Source of the DNA: a virus
Length of the DNA: 25,970 bases
Virus record (IMG/VR): IMGVR_UViG_3300028844_003458
Coordinates: 1 to 25,970 of that record
Strand: one strand, 5' to 3'
Shown: in pieces, positions 6,399 to 14,165 of the stretch
Position numbering within the stretch: position 1 is the stretch's first letter
How the letters are laid out: the number at the start of each line of letters is the position of its first letter
The notes under the pieces: generated by a model
Seen by the model: only the letters and a program-made list of their open reading frames with translations
Told to the model about the DNA's origin: nothing
The model's database searches: none
Translations under genes and position numbers: made by a program

Positions 6399-6834
6399 GT
6401 GCTTCTATCAATTCCTCTAGTTCTCTGTCTGTTATGACTTTGTCCAATGTCTCTAGGTCTGCTTCCTTCCACGTTGGGTATATTGTCTGCAATTTCTTGA
6501 GACTTTTGTTGGCCACACGCTTCATGGGTTTTAGCCATGGATGGAACTGCTGTGTCTCTGCACCACACATGGCGGTCAGTATCCATAACAGTTTCTTGTG
6601 TTTGCCCAGTGTGAAGCAGTGTTTGTTCACGCACTCGTTGACCATTTCGATGTAGTGTTCCACGTAGAATGGATCCTTGGACGACACGTTGGAAACGTAT
6701 CTCATCAGCATGTACGGTGAGTACAGTGATTTCTCCTTGTCGTCGATCCTGTCGAAGTAGTCCTTGTTCCGGAAGTCTACTGCTTTCAGTCCGTTCCTTA
6801 GATCAAAAAATTTTCTATTTTTTTCTGCTGGCAT
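6382..6834 (-). CDS. gp62: Probable sliding-clamp loader small subunit, T4 gp62 type
   Basis: gp62 forms the clamp loader with the gp44 ATPase and places the gp45 clamp on DNA. The call rests on the gp62-like plan of this 150-residue helical protein. A motif SLYSPYMLMRYVS near 36-48 corresponds to the YPAFIVNR-type motif of marine gp62 proteins. Then come a helix with scattered aromatics, a FHPWLK segment near 97-102 corresponding to the FSxWIK-type motif, and a short C-terminal region with a YxxxxEADLETL pattern. It has no ATPase motif, as expected. Similarity is judged by eye and is moderate. No gp44 or gp45 gene is present in the window, so the usual 45-44-62 grouping is broken here. It could be another small helical replication protein. 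Confidence 0.5.
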   Translation of the reverse strand: MPAEKNRKFFDLRNGLKAVDFRNKDYFDRIDDKEKSLYSPYMLMRYVSNVSSKDPFYVEHYIEMVNECVNKHCFTLGKHKKLLWILTAMCGAETQQFHPWLKPMKRVANKSLKKLQTIYPTWKEADLETLDKVITDRELEELIEAHGIDK

Positions 6835-7048
6835 ATTTTAGTGCAAACATTGTGCAATCTTTCGCTGTTGCAAATGTTAATTTTAGTTTCTTGTTTTTGT
6901 GTTGTAAACCTGAAAATTGGAATTTGTGTTTCCTCATGAAGTCGAAGAAACTGTGCATCCAGTCTTCATCCATCCACACAGCGATCTTGTTGCTGGTTAT
7001 CAGGATCGGTGCGTCAATTGTTATTGTTTTCCTACCAGACGGAGCCAT
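6815..7048 (-). CDS. Hypothetical protein, 77 residues
   Basis: I choose the ATG at 7048 rather than an upstream ATG at 7114. It has an AGGTGG ribosome-binding site at the proper distance and overlaps the upstream gene by only 17 bases, whereas the longer version would overlap by 83. The product is small and basic (ends KYASRKK), with a WMDEDWMHSFFDFMRKHKF stretch of aromatic residues. No family is recognised. It overlaps the gp62 start by 20 bases. Confidence 0.65.
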   Translation of the reverse strand: MAPSGRKTITIDAPILITSNKIAVWMDEDWMHSFFDFMRKHKFQFSGLQHKNKKLKLTFATAKDCTMFALKYASRKK

Positions 7049-7535
7049 AGTCCACCTGTTCACACTGTCTCGATATGTCCTTGACAAAGTAGGCGCACAT
7101 GGGTTTTGGGCCATTGTTCAAAGGCACAGCCAACATCTGGCCCGACTTGATCTTGGGGAAATACCATTTCACTTCTGTGTAGATATCCACCACGTCTATT
7201 GGATGGAAGTCTGGTTTTGGACTTGATAAAGGATTGAATGTGAAAGCATCGAACCCCCTGTCGTTGAGACTCGTGATTGGTAAAACATGCATTTCTGATT
7301 GTCCCGCCTCTCCTATCAACATTTTCCAGTCCAGTGGCATCTTTATCTTGTGTGGTCCAATCTCTAGAACCGCCGCTGGTGCATTGAAACTTTCCAAGAA
7401 GATCAAAGGTATGTAGAAGAAATCCGGATTCGCAGGGTCCGAATTGTCTAGCACAGCGAATCGCAACTTGTCATCAACCCATTCCGGTATCTTTTCTAGT
7501 GTGTATGTTCTGTTATCCAGAGTAAGGATTTTCAT
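7032..7535 (-). CDS. Hypothetical protein, 167 residues, downstream of uvsW
   Basis: This is a soluble, strand-rich protein with many Pro and aromatic residues and no catalytic motif I recognise. It begins MKILTLDNRTYTLEKIPEWVDD and its last third holds KWYFPKIKSGQMLAVPLNNG. The start lies 23 bases inside the end of uvsW, so the two genes are probably translationally coupled. The product may be a partner of the replication and repair proteins around it; I infer this only from position. Confidence 0.75.
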   Translation of the reverse strand: MKILTLDNRTYTLEKIPEWVDDKLRFAVLDNSDPANPDFFYIPLIFLESFNAPAAVLEIGPHKIKMPLDWKMLIGEAGQSEMHVLPITSLNDRGFDAFTFNPLSSPKPDFHPIDVVDIYTEVKWYFPKIKSGQMLAVPLNNGPKPMCAYFVKDISRQCEQVDYGSVW

Positions 7536-8979
7536 AATTTATCTTTTCTATATTATACGGGTAATTGGCCTCTTTGTAAAACTTTTTCCTTGCCCCTAGG
7601 TGTCTTTTTGCAAACTTGCAACTGCTGGTAATGTCCCAGATCTGTACACTGTCTTTGTCTTCCGCTTTCCTGATTCCACGTCCTATGCTCTGGATCACCC
7701 TCACGAACGACTTACCTGGTTCTATGAGAACAAGATTAAAAATCCTAGGAATGTTAATGCCAACAGCGGCAACTCCATATGTGGCAATAATAACTTTATT
7801 TGTCGCAGTAGATATTTCATCATATTGTTCCTTCCTGTCTGTGTTTTTGGTCGATCCGGACACGAACACCGCATCTGGGATCTGCTCTTCAAGTATTTCA
7901 CCTGCGGATATCCTGTCCACGAGTATCAGTGTGTTACCTGAACTCGATATGTCTTTGATTGTGTTGGCTACCCATTTCATTCTGGTCTTGTCTGTGGTCA
8001 GCCATTTCAGTTCCTCACCGTAAGTTTTGAACTGTGGATGATCCTGTGTCTGCAACACGTTTACGTGACAGTTGGCCAACACACCTTTGTCTTGCAATTC
8101 GCTGGCCTGTATCCTGTTAGACACTTCACCAATACTACATTTCAATCCCATGAACTCGTAATCTGCTTTTGGTACTGTACCTGTGAGCCCCCAACGTATG
8201 CCACAGTGTGCGAAAGGTCCTGTCAGCAATCTCTTCAGCACATCGGCCTTGGCCATGTGTACTTCATCTATTATTACGGTGTTTATGCCTTGTATGGCCT
8301 CTAGGAAATCTGTGGTGTGTTCGTCCTTGCTTTTCTTCTCCAGCACATTCAGTGACTGCCAGGTCGCTATTGTGTTGAACCTTCCTAGTTCTTTCCGGTC
8401 ACCGTAGTACACACCGACGTCTAAGTTACAAGCAAGGAAGTCTTCTTCTGTCTGTGTGACAAGACTCTTGTTTGGGACTATGGTCAGTGTCCTTCCATAC
8501 GGTTCGACCAGTTGGCACAGTGCCGCTGTAATAATGGTCTTACCTGCACCAGTGGCGATCTCTTGTATGCTCTGTGGATGTTCTATGAATTTATTGATTG
8601 TCTCTACTTGATAGTCTCTCAATTCGATTGGTTGTCCCGCCGCCGGATGATTCTCTGGCCACGTTATGTGTGATAGATAATTCTTGTCCACGGCTTTGAA
8701 TTCAAAGTTGTGTTGTTGTCTACGATCTTCTACGTCTATGTACACACCACCCTCGTCCAGTATGGGCAGTATCTGGTCAACTAGATTCAGGTATGTTGTC
8801 CCACCCAGACCAAAGAAACTTACCTTGCCATCCCACCTGCCCAGTTTGACAGCAGGTAGATGCCTGGCATATGGTATCTCATATTTGAATTTGTTTGATA
8901 GACGCTTCCTCCATTCGAGGCTTAGGTTCTCGAACTTCACGTTCACTTCGTCTTTTATTACTAATTTACAACTGCTCAT
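7513..8979 (-). CDS. uvsW: UvsW-type SF2 DNA helicase / branched-DNA translocase
   Basis: UvsW unwinds branched and R-loop structures during T4 recombination-dependent replication. The 488-residue length fits. The N-terminal ~110 residues match the UvsW substrate-recognition domain (VKFENLSLEWRKRLSNKF, then HLPAVKLGRWDGKVSFF). SF2 motifs follow in order: a Q-motif-like ELRDYQ near 119-124, Walker A IATGAGKT near 141-148, DEVH near 238-241, motif III LTGT near 265-268, and motif VI QSIGRGIRKAE near 430-440. The C-terminus SSCKFAKRHLGARKKFYKEA is typical of the family. It starts 1 base after the stop of the 459-residue gene and is probably co-transcribed from the promoter at 10395-10422. Confidence 0.95.
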   Translation of the reverse strand: MSSCKLVIKDEVNVKFENLSLEWRKRLSNKFKYEIPYARHLPAVKLGRWDGKVSFFGLGGTTYLNLVDQILPILDEGGVYIDVEDRRQQHNFEFKAVDKNYLSHITWPENHPAAGQPIELRDYQVETINKFIEHPQSIQEIATGAGKTIITAALCQLVEPYGRTLTIVPNKSLVTQTEEDFLACNLDVGVYYGDRKELGRFNTIATWQSLNVLEKKSKDEHTTDFLEAIQGINTVIIDEVHMAKADVLKRLLTGPFAHCGIRWGLTGTVPKADYEFMGLKCSIGEVSNRIQASELQDKGVLANCHVNVLQTQDHPQFKTYGEELKWLTTDKTRMKWVANTIKDISSSGNTLILVDRISAGEILEEQIPDAVFVSGSTKNTDRKEQYDEISTATNKVIIATYGVAAVGINIPRIFNLVLIEPGKSFVRVIQSIGRGIRKAEDKDSVQIWDITSSCKFAKRHLGARKKFYKEANYPYNIEKINYENPYSG

Positions 8980-8980
8980 T

Positions 8981-10360
8981 CTAAAGTTTTATTATAATAT
9001 GATCATGCCAATCCCAACTACTCGGTTGGTGATCACTATAATACAACTTTTTTGGAAGATTTTCAAGCATTCTTTTCAAGTTGTCCGTGCCTGTGGCGTA
9101 GTAACCACCGCCCAATGCAACCAGTGATGCTTTTGGTTTGATTTTACTTTTGATCAGTGCCCTTGGTATTCTGTTCCTTACGAATACTATTTTGGTGTTA
9201 TCGCTTATAAGTTTGAACTGTTTGCTCATTTGGTGTAGTTCATAAAGATTCTCAAAGAATTCTCTTGGTTTATGGTTATCTACCAACCAATGTTTTTTGT
9301 CTGAGAATGCGTTCAGATCTATGCTGTTCAAGGGCAACTTGTCTAGTTCTTTTCTGTAAACTGGTTCTCTCACATCGAACCCCCAACTACAATCGTTCAG
9401 TATGTCTATGCCATGAGCCTTGAAAGCATTCAACCACTCCCAGAAATCTTTTACATCTTCTTCCATGTGTATGTCACCGCTCACAGGCATTATCAATGGA
9501 AAACAATCAAGTTCAATGAGGCCTTTCACTATTTCTTTTTTGGAAAATGTTTTTGAATCTATCCATAACTTGTGATAATTGTTATGTGCTATCTTGTGTC
9601 CTATTGTGGTGTCGGCATCAACACTGATCCCTTTAGTAGATATGTTGAAATTCTTAAGCGAATCAACTTGTGCGAGTTTTGGTTTTCCTTTTAGATTTTT
9701 ATCCCAATAATCTTGTAAAGATTCAGGAGCATCATTTAATACTACCTCGCCTCCGATTAGTCTTGCTGTGGGTTTACGATGTCCTAATACTTCTTTTTTT
9801 ATTTGTTCATAGTCGTTAAGCAAACTGTCGTCCGTGAACTTAAAGTCATATCTCACTGCAATCAATGTAAGGTAGTAAGCAGTGACGTCACTGTGTTTGA
9901 ATGTCCATTTCTTTTTCTCACCATCGTACAGTGCATACATACCCGGCAAGTCACGTCTGTCTTTCATGCAACGTATAAGTTGTATCACTTTCTTGTGATA
10001 AGGAAATCTCATCTCTATTCTGTCAACGTTGTCATCGTCTGTGTACTTTTCTATGACCTTGTCAAAACTTATCACCCTGAATTCATCCTCGTACTGCGGG
10101 TTGTCCAGCAATGGTTTGATGTCCATGCCGTGTGCTTGGAACTTGGTCAGATACCTTTTGAGGATCACTAGTGCTAATCTGGCCTGTTTCTCTGTCCAGG
10201 CATACTGCGATTCTGCCAGTGATTTCACTGTTTCGTGGTCCTTCGGATGTGGCTTGATCGTGCCCGTATTTCCTATCATAGACGAGTTTGCCCAGAAATA
10301 ATCGTTATATGCTAGTATTTTAAGTGCTTCGTTAATTGTTTTTGGCATATCTGACTGCAT
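8981..10360 (-). CDS. Large hypothetical protein next to uvsW, possibly a degenerate helicase relative
   Basis: The protein has 459 residues and no Walker A or DExx motif. Residues ~115-180 (IEMRFPYHKKVIQLIRCMKD, then KKKWTFKHSDVTAYYLTLIA and RYDFKFTDD) resemble the HARP-like or SNF2-associated N-terminal domain, which has an 'F-x-Y-hydrophobic ... K-x-W-T-F' pattern. The C-terminal third (TKIVFVRNRIPRALIKSKIK, then LVALGGGYYATGTDNLKRML) has the feel of a RecA-like fold without its catalytic residues. This is a by-eye impression. The start at 10360 has an AGGA site 6 bases upstream and a strong promoter beyond it. It is the first gene of the run that continues into uvsW, so a recombination or replication role is likely. 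It could equally be a novel family. Confidence 0.8.
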   Translation of the reverse strand: MQSDMPKTINEALKILAYNDYFWANSSMIGNTGTIKPHPKDHETVKSLAESQYAWTEKQARLALVILKRYLTKFQAHGMDIKPLLDNPQYEDEFRVISFDKVIEKYTDDDNVDRIEMRFPYHKKVIQLIRCMKDRRDLPGMYALYDGEKKKWTFKHSDVTAYYLTLIAVRYDFKFTDDSLLNDYEQIKKEVLGHRKPTARLIGGEVVLNDAPESLQDYWDKNLKGKPKLAQVDSLKNFNISTKGISVDADTTIGHKIAHNNYHKLWIDSKTFSKKEIVKGLIELDCFPLIMPVSGDIHMEEDVKDFWEWLNAFKAHGIDILNDCSWGFDVREPVYRKELDKLPLNSIDLNAFSDKKHWLVDNHKPREFFENLYELHQMSKQFKLISDNTKIVFVRNRIPRALIKSKIKPKASLVALGGGYYATGTDNLKRMLENLPKKLYYSDHQPSSWDWHDHIIIKL

Positions 10361-10394
10361 TTTGAATCCTGGTAATATTGATAATTATTAGTAT

Positions 10395-10422
10395 ATTATA
10401 GCATACTTGGTAATATAGTCAA
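10395..10422 (-). promoter_or_regulatory. Strong sigma70-type promoter for the 459-residue gene and uvsW run
   Basis: On the minus strand TTGACT (10422-10417, 5 of 6) and a perfect TATAAT (10400-10395) are 16 bases apart. A TGn extension immediately precedes the -10 (TGCTATAAT). Transcription would begin near 10388, leaving an ordinary leader that contains the AGGA ribosome site. It is the best host-type promoter in the window and suggests early expression of the downstream replication genes. Confidence 0.75.
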
Positions 10423-10425
10423 CCT

Positions 10426-10908
10426 ATGAAAAGGACCAGCAAGAAGACCGTATCGGTCAGGAAACAACTCAAAATAAAACTGGAAAATACTCTGACTAGG
10501 CGAAAGCACATCAGGAACTACAAACCCACACATTCTTTGGCACTATATTGGTTTAGGCATCTCAACAAAGGATTATTTGGTAATCAACTACCCGCAGTGC
10601 CATTGTACCTGGTAAGAATGACCAACGACTGGGGCAGGTGTTGGGCCAATTGGGATAACAGGAAGTGTAGGAAAGGCACATACGATCAAAGCGTCATACC
10701 CTATGACAAAACAGATGTCACATTCGCAATTGAAATACACACCAAGTATCCAACTTTCAGAGATTTCATAGAAACGCTGGCCCACGAGATGGTCCACTTA
10801 TATCAGATGACAGTGTTGAAAGATCCATACAGCAACCACAACGCCAATTTCTATTCGTTCAAGAATAAATTCAAGAGTGCGGGTTTGACCCTATCAAGAA
10901 CCGGATAG
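10426..10908 (+). CDS. SprT-like zinc metalloprotease
   Basis: The 160-residue protein carries the SprT-family active site ETLAHEMVHLYQ near 116-127, with zinc ligands His120 and His124 and catalytic Glu121. A downstream NHNANF near 137-142 supplies the likely third ligand. An upstream YWFRHLNKGLFGNQLP segment near 41-56 matches the helix and strand that precede the HExxH in SprT/Spartan proteins. Relatives such as Spartan cut proteins cross-linked to DNA, which suits its place beside uvsW. The N-terminal 30 residues are very basic and may bind DNA. No Shine-Dalgarno sequence is clear. Its 3' end overlaps the convergent gene by 15 bases. Confidence 0.85.
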   Translation: MKRTSKKTVSVRKQLKIKLENTLTRRKHIRNYKPTHSLALYWFRHLNKGLFGNQLPAVPLYLVRMTNDWGRCWANWDNRKCRKGTYDQSVIPYDKTDVTFAIEIHTKYPTFRDFIETLAHEMVHLYQMTVLKDPYSNHNANFYSFKNKFKSAGLTLSRTG

Positions 10909-11643
10909 GACAGTGTCCTCAAATTCTTTGTAAGTTATTAGTTTACTATTGCCCAGGTCCGTGCCTGTCTGCATGTTGTTCAGGTATTCGGGCGGATCAT
11001 CATGCACCACGGTGTAGTTTACATATGGCCTCATCTTCAACATGTCCCTGAATTGTTTATACCATCCCTCGAATATCTTGTCGTCGTTACGCTCTCCGTA
11101 ACAGATTGTGTCTTGATATATGTTGTTCAGTTGTCCCTTGCCGTATTCCCTGAAATCAAATCCTATGAGGTATATGTTCTTGTGTCCATGCACACCTGCG
11201 GTCCAGAATGCCGCGTTGCCTGATATCCAATGTGGATTGTTTGGTATGAGGTGTATCATGCCCTTACTCTGCTTCCTGTTGACCTCTAGTGCCGGACCGT
11301 AGTGTACGGTCTTCAAACCCACTTCGTCTTCCACCATCTGCATTGACATCTTTGTGTCAACTGAGAATATGAAGTCAGGCATAAAGTCCCTATACAGTGC
11401 ATTACAGCCGTAGGTCTGACCTGTTGCTTTTAGTTTTGTAAGATCAAAACCCTTACGTGAAGGACCGTTACCTATGCAGTAGGCGTTGCCTCGAGGCACT
11501 GCCTTGACTTTGTCTTCGAAGAATCTGATGTCTTGTATTCGTTTGCCTTGCCTGATTGTGGTGTTGACGATCACATCCTCGCCCTCATATTTCTTCCAGA
11601 CGATAGGCTCAATTCCTTTTTTGCCGATGTTTATAGTTTGCAT
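10894..11643 (-). CDS. GT42/DUF115-like glycosyltransferase (possible sialyltransferase-type fold)
   Basis: I set the start at the ATG at 11643, which overlaps the upstream stop as TAATG. A longer frame to 11811 exists, but it would run 168 bases into the previous gene. The resulting 249 residues contain AYCIGNGPSRKGFDL near 54-68, TYGCNALYRDF near 77-87, ISGNAAFWTAGVHGHKNIYL near 140-159 and then IGFDFREYG. These match the nucleotide-binding plan of GT42 sialyltransferases (Cst-II: GNGPS, CN.FY, SG..A, ..IYL.GID) and the related DUF115 proteins. If so it would transfer an acidic sugar from a CMP-activated donor. The donor and the catalytic His are not certain. It is the last gene of the minus arm of the glycan cluster. 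Confidence 0.65.
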   Translation of the reverse strand: MQTINIGKKGIEPIVWKKYEGEDVIVNTTIRQGKRIQDIRFFEDKVKAVPRGNAYCIGNGPSRKGFDLTKLKATGQTYGCNALYRDFMPDFIFSVDTKMSMQMVEDEVGLKTVHYGPALEVNRKQSKGMIHLIPNNPHWISGNAAFWTAGVHGHKNIYLIGFDFREYGKGQLNNIYQDTICYGERNDDKIFEGWYKQFRDMLKMRPYVNYTVVHDDPPEYLNNMQTGTDLGNSKLITYKEFEDTVLSGS

Positions 11644-12512
11644 TATATATATTTCTCCTGTAGCCTTGCTCTTATCCTCTCCCATGGTAATCCTTGTTCT
11701 ATCTCGTCCTCGAACCATTCTGTGTATGCAAGTTTGTTGGCCCATGTCAATCTGTTTGGCATGGCTGGTGTGTTGATGTCTCCTAATTTGACATTGCCCA
11801 CGTCGTGACACAGGCTTGATTCGGACACGAACACAGGAACACCCTTGATCACTGCCTCCATGGCCGGATTGCTGGAATGATTCACGACCGCCCAGGTCCT
11901 CTCTAGGGTCGCTTTGAAATCTGTGTCGTCGTAGGTCCTGTAATCCCTCTTTGGCAGTCTCACCTTCACGTTTTTGAATTTGTTTTCATCGAACGTGATG
12001 ATATTCCTGGGGTGTGGCCTTACTAGGATTGGCCTTGTGGTGTACTTCCTGATTTCTTTGATCTGTTGTTCGATCCAGTTTGACATCTTGGGAAGTCCCT
12101 TCCATTGCTCGGACGTGTCATGTTGTCCGCATATGACAATCAGATCTCCGGTTGGATTCCATGGACGCAGTTCGTGTTTGAACATAGGCCAACGCTTATC
12201 ATCGAACTCTTGGTTGGCGAAGTCGGCATCTCTGTTTATCCCATTTATGCCAATCTTGAAACTGAGGTTCCTACGCAGTCCTCCCACTTCCACAACTACA
12301 ACAGGCTTACCTTGATTCCTGTACCTGTCCCATATTGGCTTGTAACTCTGCATCCTACCACGCCATAACACACTCCATATGACCGCAACGTCACCGTTGG
12401 TCTCTTTGTTCACGGATACTTGGTCTCCGGTTTTCTGCATTGACTGTATTAATTTTGCAAAAATATCTTTACTGTTGAGTGGGCCATGCATGGGCCATGC
12501 TTCTATCTTCAT
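11643..12512 (-). CDS. GT-B glycosyltransferase, capsule-biosynthesis-like (paralogue A)
   Basis: The start is the ATG at 12512, joined to the previous stop as TAATG; an upstream ATG at 12539 is less likely. The 289 residues show the C-terminal half of a GT-B enzyme: ILVRPHPRN near 162-170, then WAVVNHSSNPAMEAVIKGVP near 207-226, the usual donor-binding region of capsule polysaccharide or glycerophosphotransferase-like enzymes. The N-terminal half contains the VVVVEVGGLR strand. The family resembles Kps-type and CDP-glycerol transferase-like proteins. The sugar is unknown. Paralogues at 14165, 15138 and 17739 share the C-terminal plan. Confidence 0.72.
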   Translation of the reverse strand: MKIEAWPMHGPLNSKDIFAKLIQSMQKTGDQVSVNKETNGDVAVIWSVLWRGRMQSYKPIWDRYRNQGKPVVVVEVGGLRRNLSFKIGINGINRDADFANQEFDDKRWPMFKHELRPWNPTGDLIVICGQHDTSEQWKGLPKMSNWIEQQIKEIRKYTTRPILVRPHPRNIITFDENKFKNVKVRLPKRDYRTYDDTDFKATLERTWAVVNHSSNPAMEAVIKGVPVFVSESSLCHDVGNVKLGDINTPAMPNRLTWANKLAYTEWFEDEIEQGLPWERIRARLQEKYI

Positions 12513-13393
12513 TACAGGCTCGACGGTGCTTTCTTCCAATAATCTATCGTGGGTTGGGTCCGGAGGTCGCTACGTGCAGACGTGCCTGTCTTCTTACGCT
12601 TGCCTTTCATGTGGTCCATGTACTGTCCAAGTTCGCTGTTGACAAATACATGATGTCCCTTCACACCTTTCCAATATCCGATGTCATTGACTGTGATATT
12701 TCTTTCCCGTCTGTATAATTTTGATAGGTGCCAGAACACATAACTGTCATGCCATTCTAACAATTTGAATACCTCGTCTGTGACATAAAGTTTCTCCCAA
12801 TCATTGACGAAGTTCTGTATTTCTGGGTGTTTCATGTTGTATCCCACGAATCCACATTCAGGATACTTGCCACCGTCATTCAATTTTGGATTCTCACGTC
12901 CTAGGTATGTCAGCATAGTGTCCTGCGGTAAGAGATTTTCAAAGAACTCTATCGGTATGGGCCTGAACGAGAAAGTGTCACCGTCTATCCATACCACATA
13001 GTCATAGTCCTTTGAATTACGCACAGCATTGACCACACAGAACACCTTGTTGGCGAATCTCACAGCGGCCCAAAGGAACGAACCTTTATTTTTGTCCATG
13101 CCGCCCTTCTGCTGTAACTCTGCCGGTCTCCTCACCCCACCTGGTATTTCTTGTAGTTCTCCATTGGCAACAGGATCATCTTTGTGCTTGTTTTTGAATT
13201 TGAATAGTTCTGGTTCGGCTGTGTTCAGGTCTATCCATTTGACCCTGTCGTAATCACACTGTGGTTTAGGTTCCTCTGCATACACCACTATGTCTACTTC
13301 TTTTGGAAATTGTTTAGCCATAGACTCGATGCCTTTTTTGCCGTACTGTTCCCAACACCCGGGTTTGTATGATGTTATGACTTTAATTTTCAT
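12512..13393 (-). CDS. GT-A fold glycosyltransferase
   Basis: The 293-residue protein begins with the Rossmann-like strand MKIKVITSYK and contains YDYVVWIDGDTFSF near 130-143, where the DGD (137-139) is the DxD metal and nucleotide-sugar site of GT-A enzymes. A later segment, CGFVGYNMKHPEIQNFVNDW, matches the acceptor side of such transferases. It resembles capsular or LPS galactosyl-type transferases, but the donor cannot be told. The C-terminal tail is basic (KGKRKKTGTSARSDLR). Its TAA overlaps the next start, and its own start overlaps the sulfotransferase gene by 11 bases. Confidence 0.78.
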   Translation of the reverse strand: MKIKVITSYKPGCWEQYGKKGIESMAKQFPKEVDIVVYAEEPKPQCDYDRVKWIDLNTAEPELFKFKNKHKDDPVANGELQEIPGGVRRPAELQQKGGMDKNKGSFLWAAVRFANKVFCVVNAVRNSKDYDYVVWIDGDTFSFRPIPIEFFENLLPQDTMLTYLGRENPKLNDGGKYPECGFVGYNMKHPEIQNFVNDWEKLYVTDEVFKLLEWHDSYVFWHLSKLYRRERNITVNDIGYWKGVKGHHVFVNSELGQYMDHMKGKRKKTGTSARSDLRTQPTIDYWKKAPSSL

Positions 13394-14165
13394 TTATCCT
13401 CTTATTTAAATCATGTAGTCCTGGCCAGTTCAATAAAACATCTTGCTGTGTTTGTGGTAAATCGGTGATGTAGTTTGAGCCACCCCTTCGGTAGAATTTT
13501 AATTCATCAGGGGCATCGGATTTATTTTTCTGTTGCATTTTAGCGAACGTGGTTTGATCTTTGGCATGTGTGTAGGAATCATTCTCGAAATCCTTAAACA
13601 CGAAAGTTATCAGATCCCTCCAAGCACTGTCTTCTTTTTTAAGTTGCTCATATCTTACAAGCAACTTCCTACCCTGGTGTTGTTCCATGTGATCGAGTTG
13701 TAAGTTCATGAAATTTATAATGATATCCAAACCCCAGTCCTTGTTCTTGGCAAAATCTATGATGTCAGTGTGCTGTGGGCAGGTGAAGTTTTTGTAAGGT
13801 ATGCTTTGCAGGTATGGCCAATAACTAAACAGCACATCTAAAGGATCCCTAACAAGATACACAATACTTTGTTTTTGCATCTCGCTACAGAAGTAAAATT
13901 TTTTACCGTCCTGTATTTGGAAATATTCTTTCCATGGTATGTGACCCGTCATGCTCATGAAGTCGTGCCTGAACAATATTTTAGGAATGCCGGGCATTCC
14001 TGGCCGGGGTCTATCTACCCATTTACTGAATTCAACATTCCATTGTCTGGCAATGTAGTGTCCAAAAAGATGTTTCATCCAAGTACGCCCACAACGTGGA
14101 AAACTTAAGATGAGATTAGGACAGTTCCTGTATTGATTACGTAAAACGTTTATTCTATGATGCAT
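13383..14165 (-). CDS. PAPS-dependent sulfotransferase family protein
   Basis: I take the ATG at 14165, which overlaps the preceding TGA as TGATG; a GTG at 14168 also exists. The 260 residues show both sulfotransferase PAPS-binding motifs: LSFPRCGRTWMKH near 20-32 (5'-phosphosulfate loop) and SIVYLVRDPLDVLFSYWPYL near 100-119 (3'-phosphate motif). FRHDF near 65-69 may provide the catalytic His, and YRRGGSNYI near the C-terminus fits the RxGxxxxW-like region. It would transfer sulfate from PAPS to a glycan or other hydroxyl acceptor. The location inside the glycan cluster suggests a carbohydrate acceptor. The PAPS would have to come from the host. Confidence 0.87.
   Translation of the reverse strand: MHHRINVLRNQYRNCPNLILSFPRCGRTWMKHLFGHYIARQWNVEFSKWVDRPRPGMPGIPKILFRHDFMSMTGHIPWKEYFQIQDGKKFYFCSEMQKQSIVYLVRDPLDVLFSYWPYLQSIPYKNFTCPQHTDIIDFAKNKDWGLDIIINFMNLQLDHMEQHQGRKLLVRYEQLKKEDSAWRDLITFVFKDFENDSYTHAKDQTTFAKMQQKNKSDAPDELKFYRRGGSNYITDLPQTQQDVLLNWPGLHDLNKRINEN

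Noticed and set aside
11644-11811. N-terminal extension of the GT42-like gene up to 11811
   Set aside because: It would overlap the previous gene by 168 bases and shows a basic, non-homologous sequence. The TAATG at 11643 is the better start.
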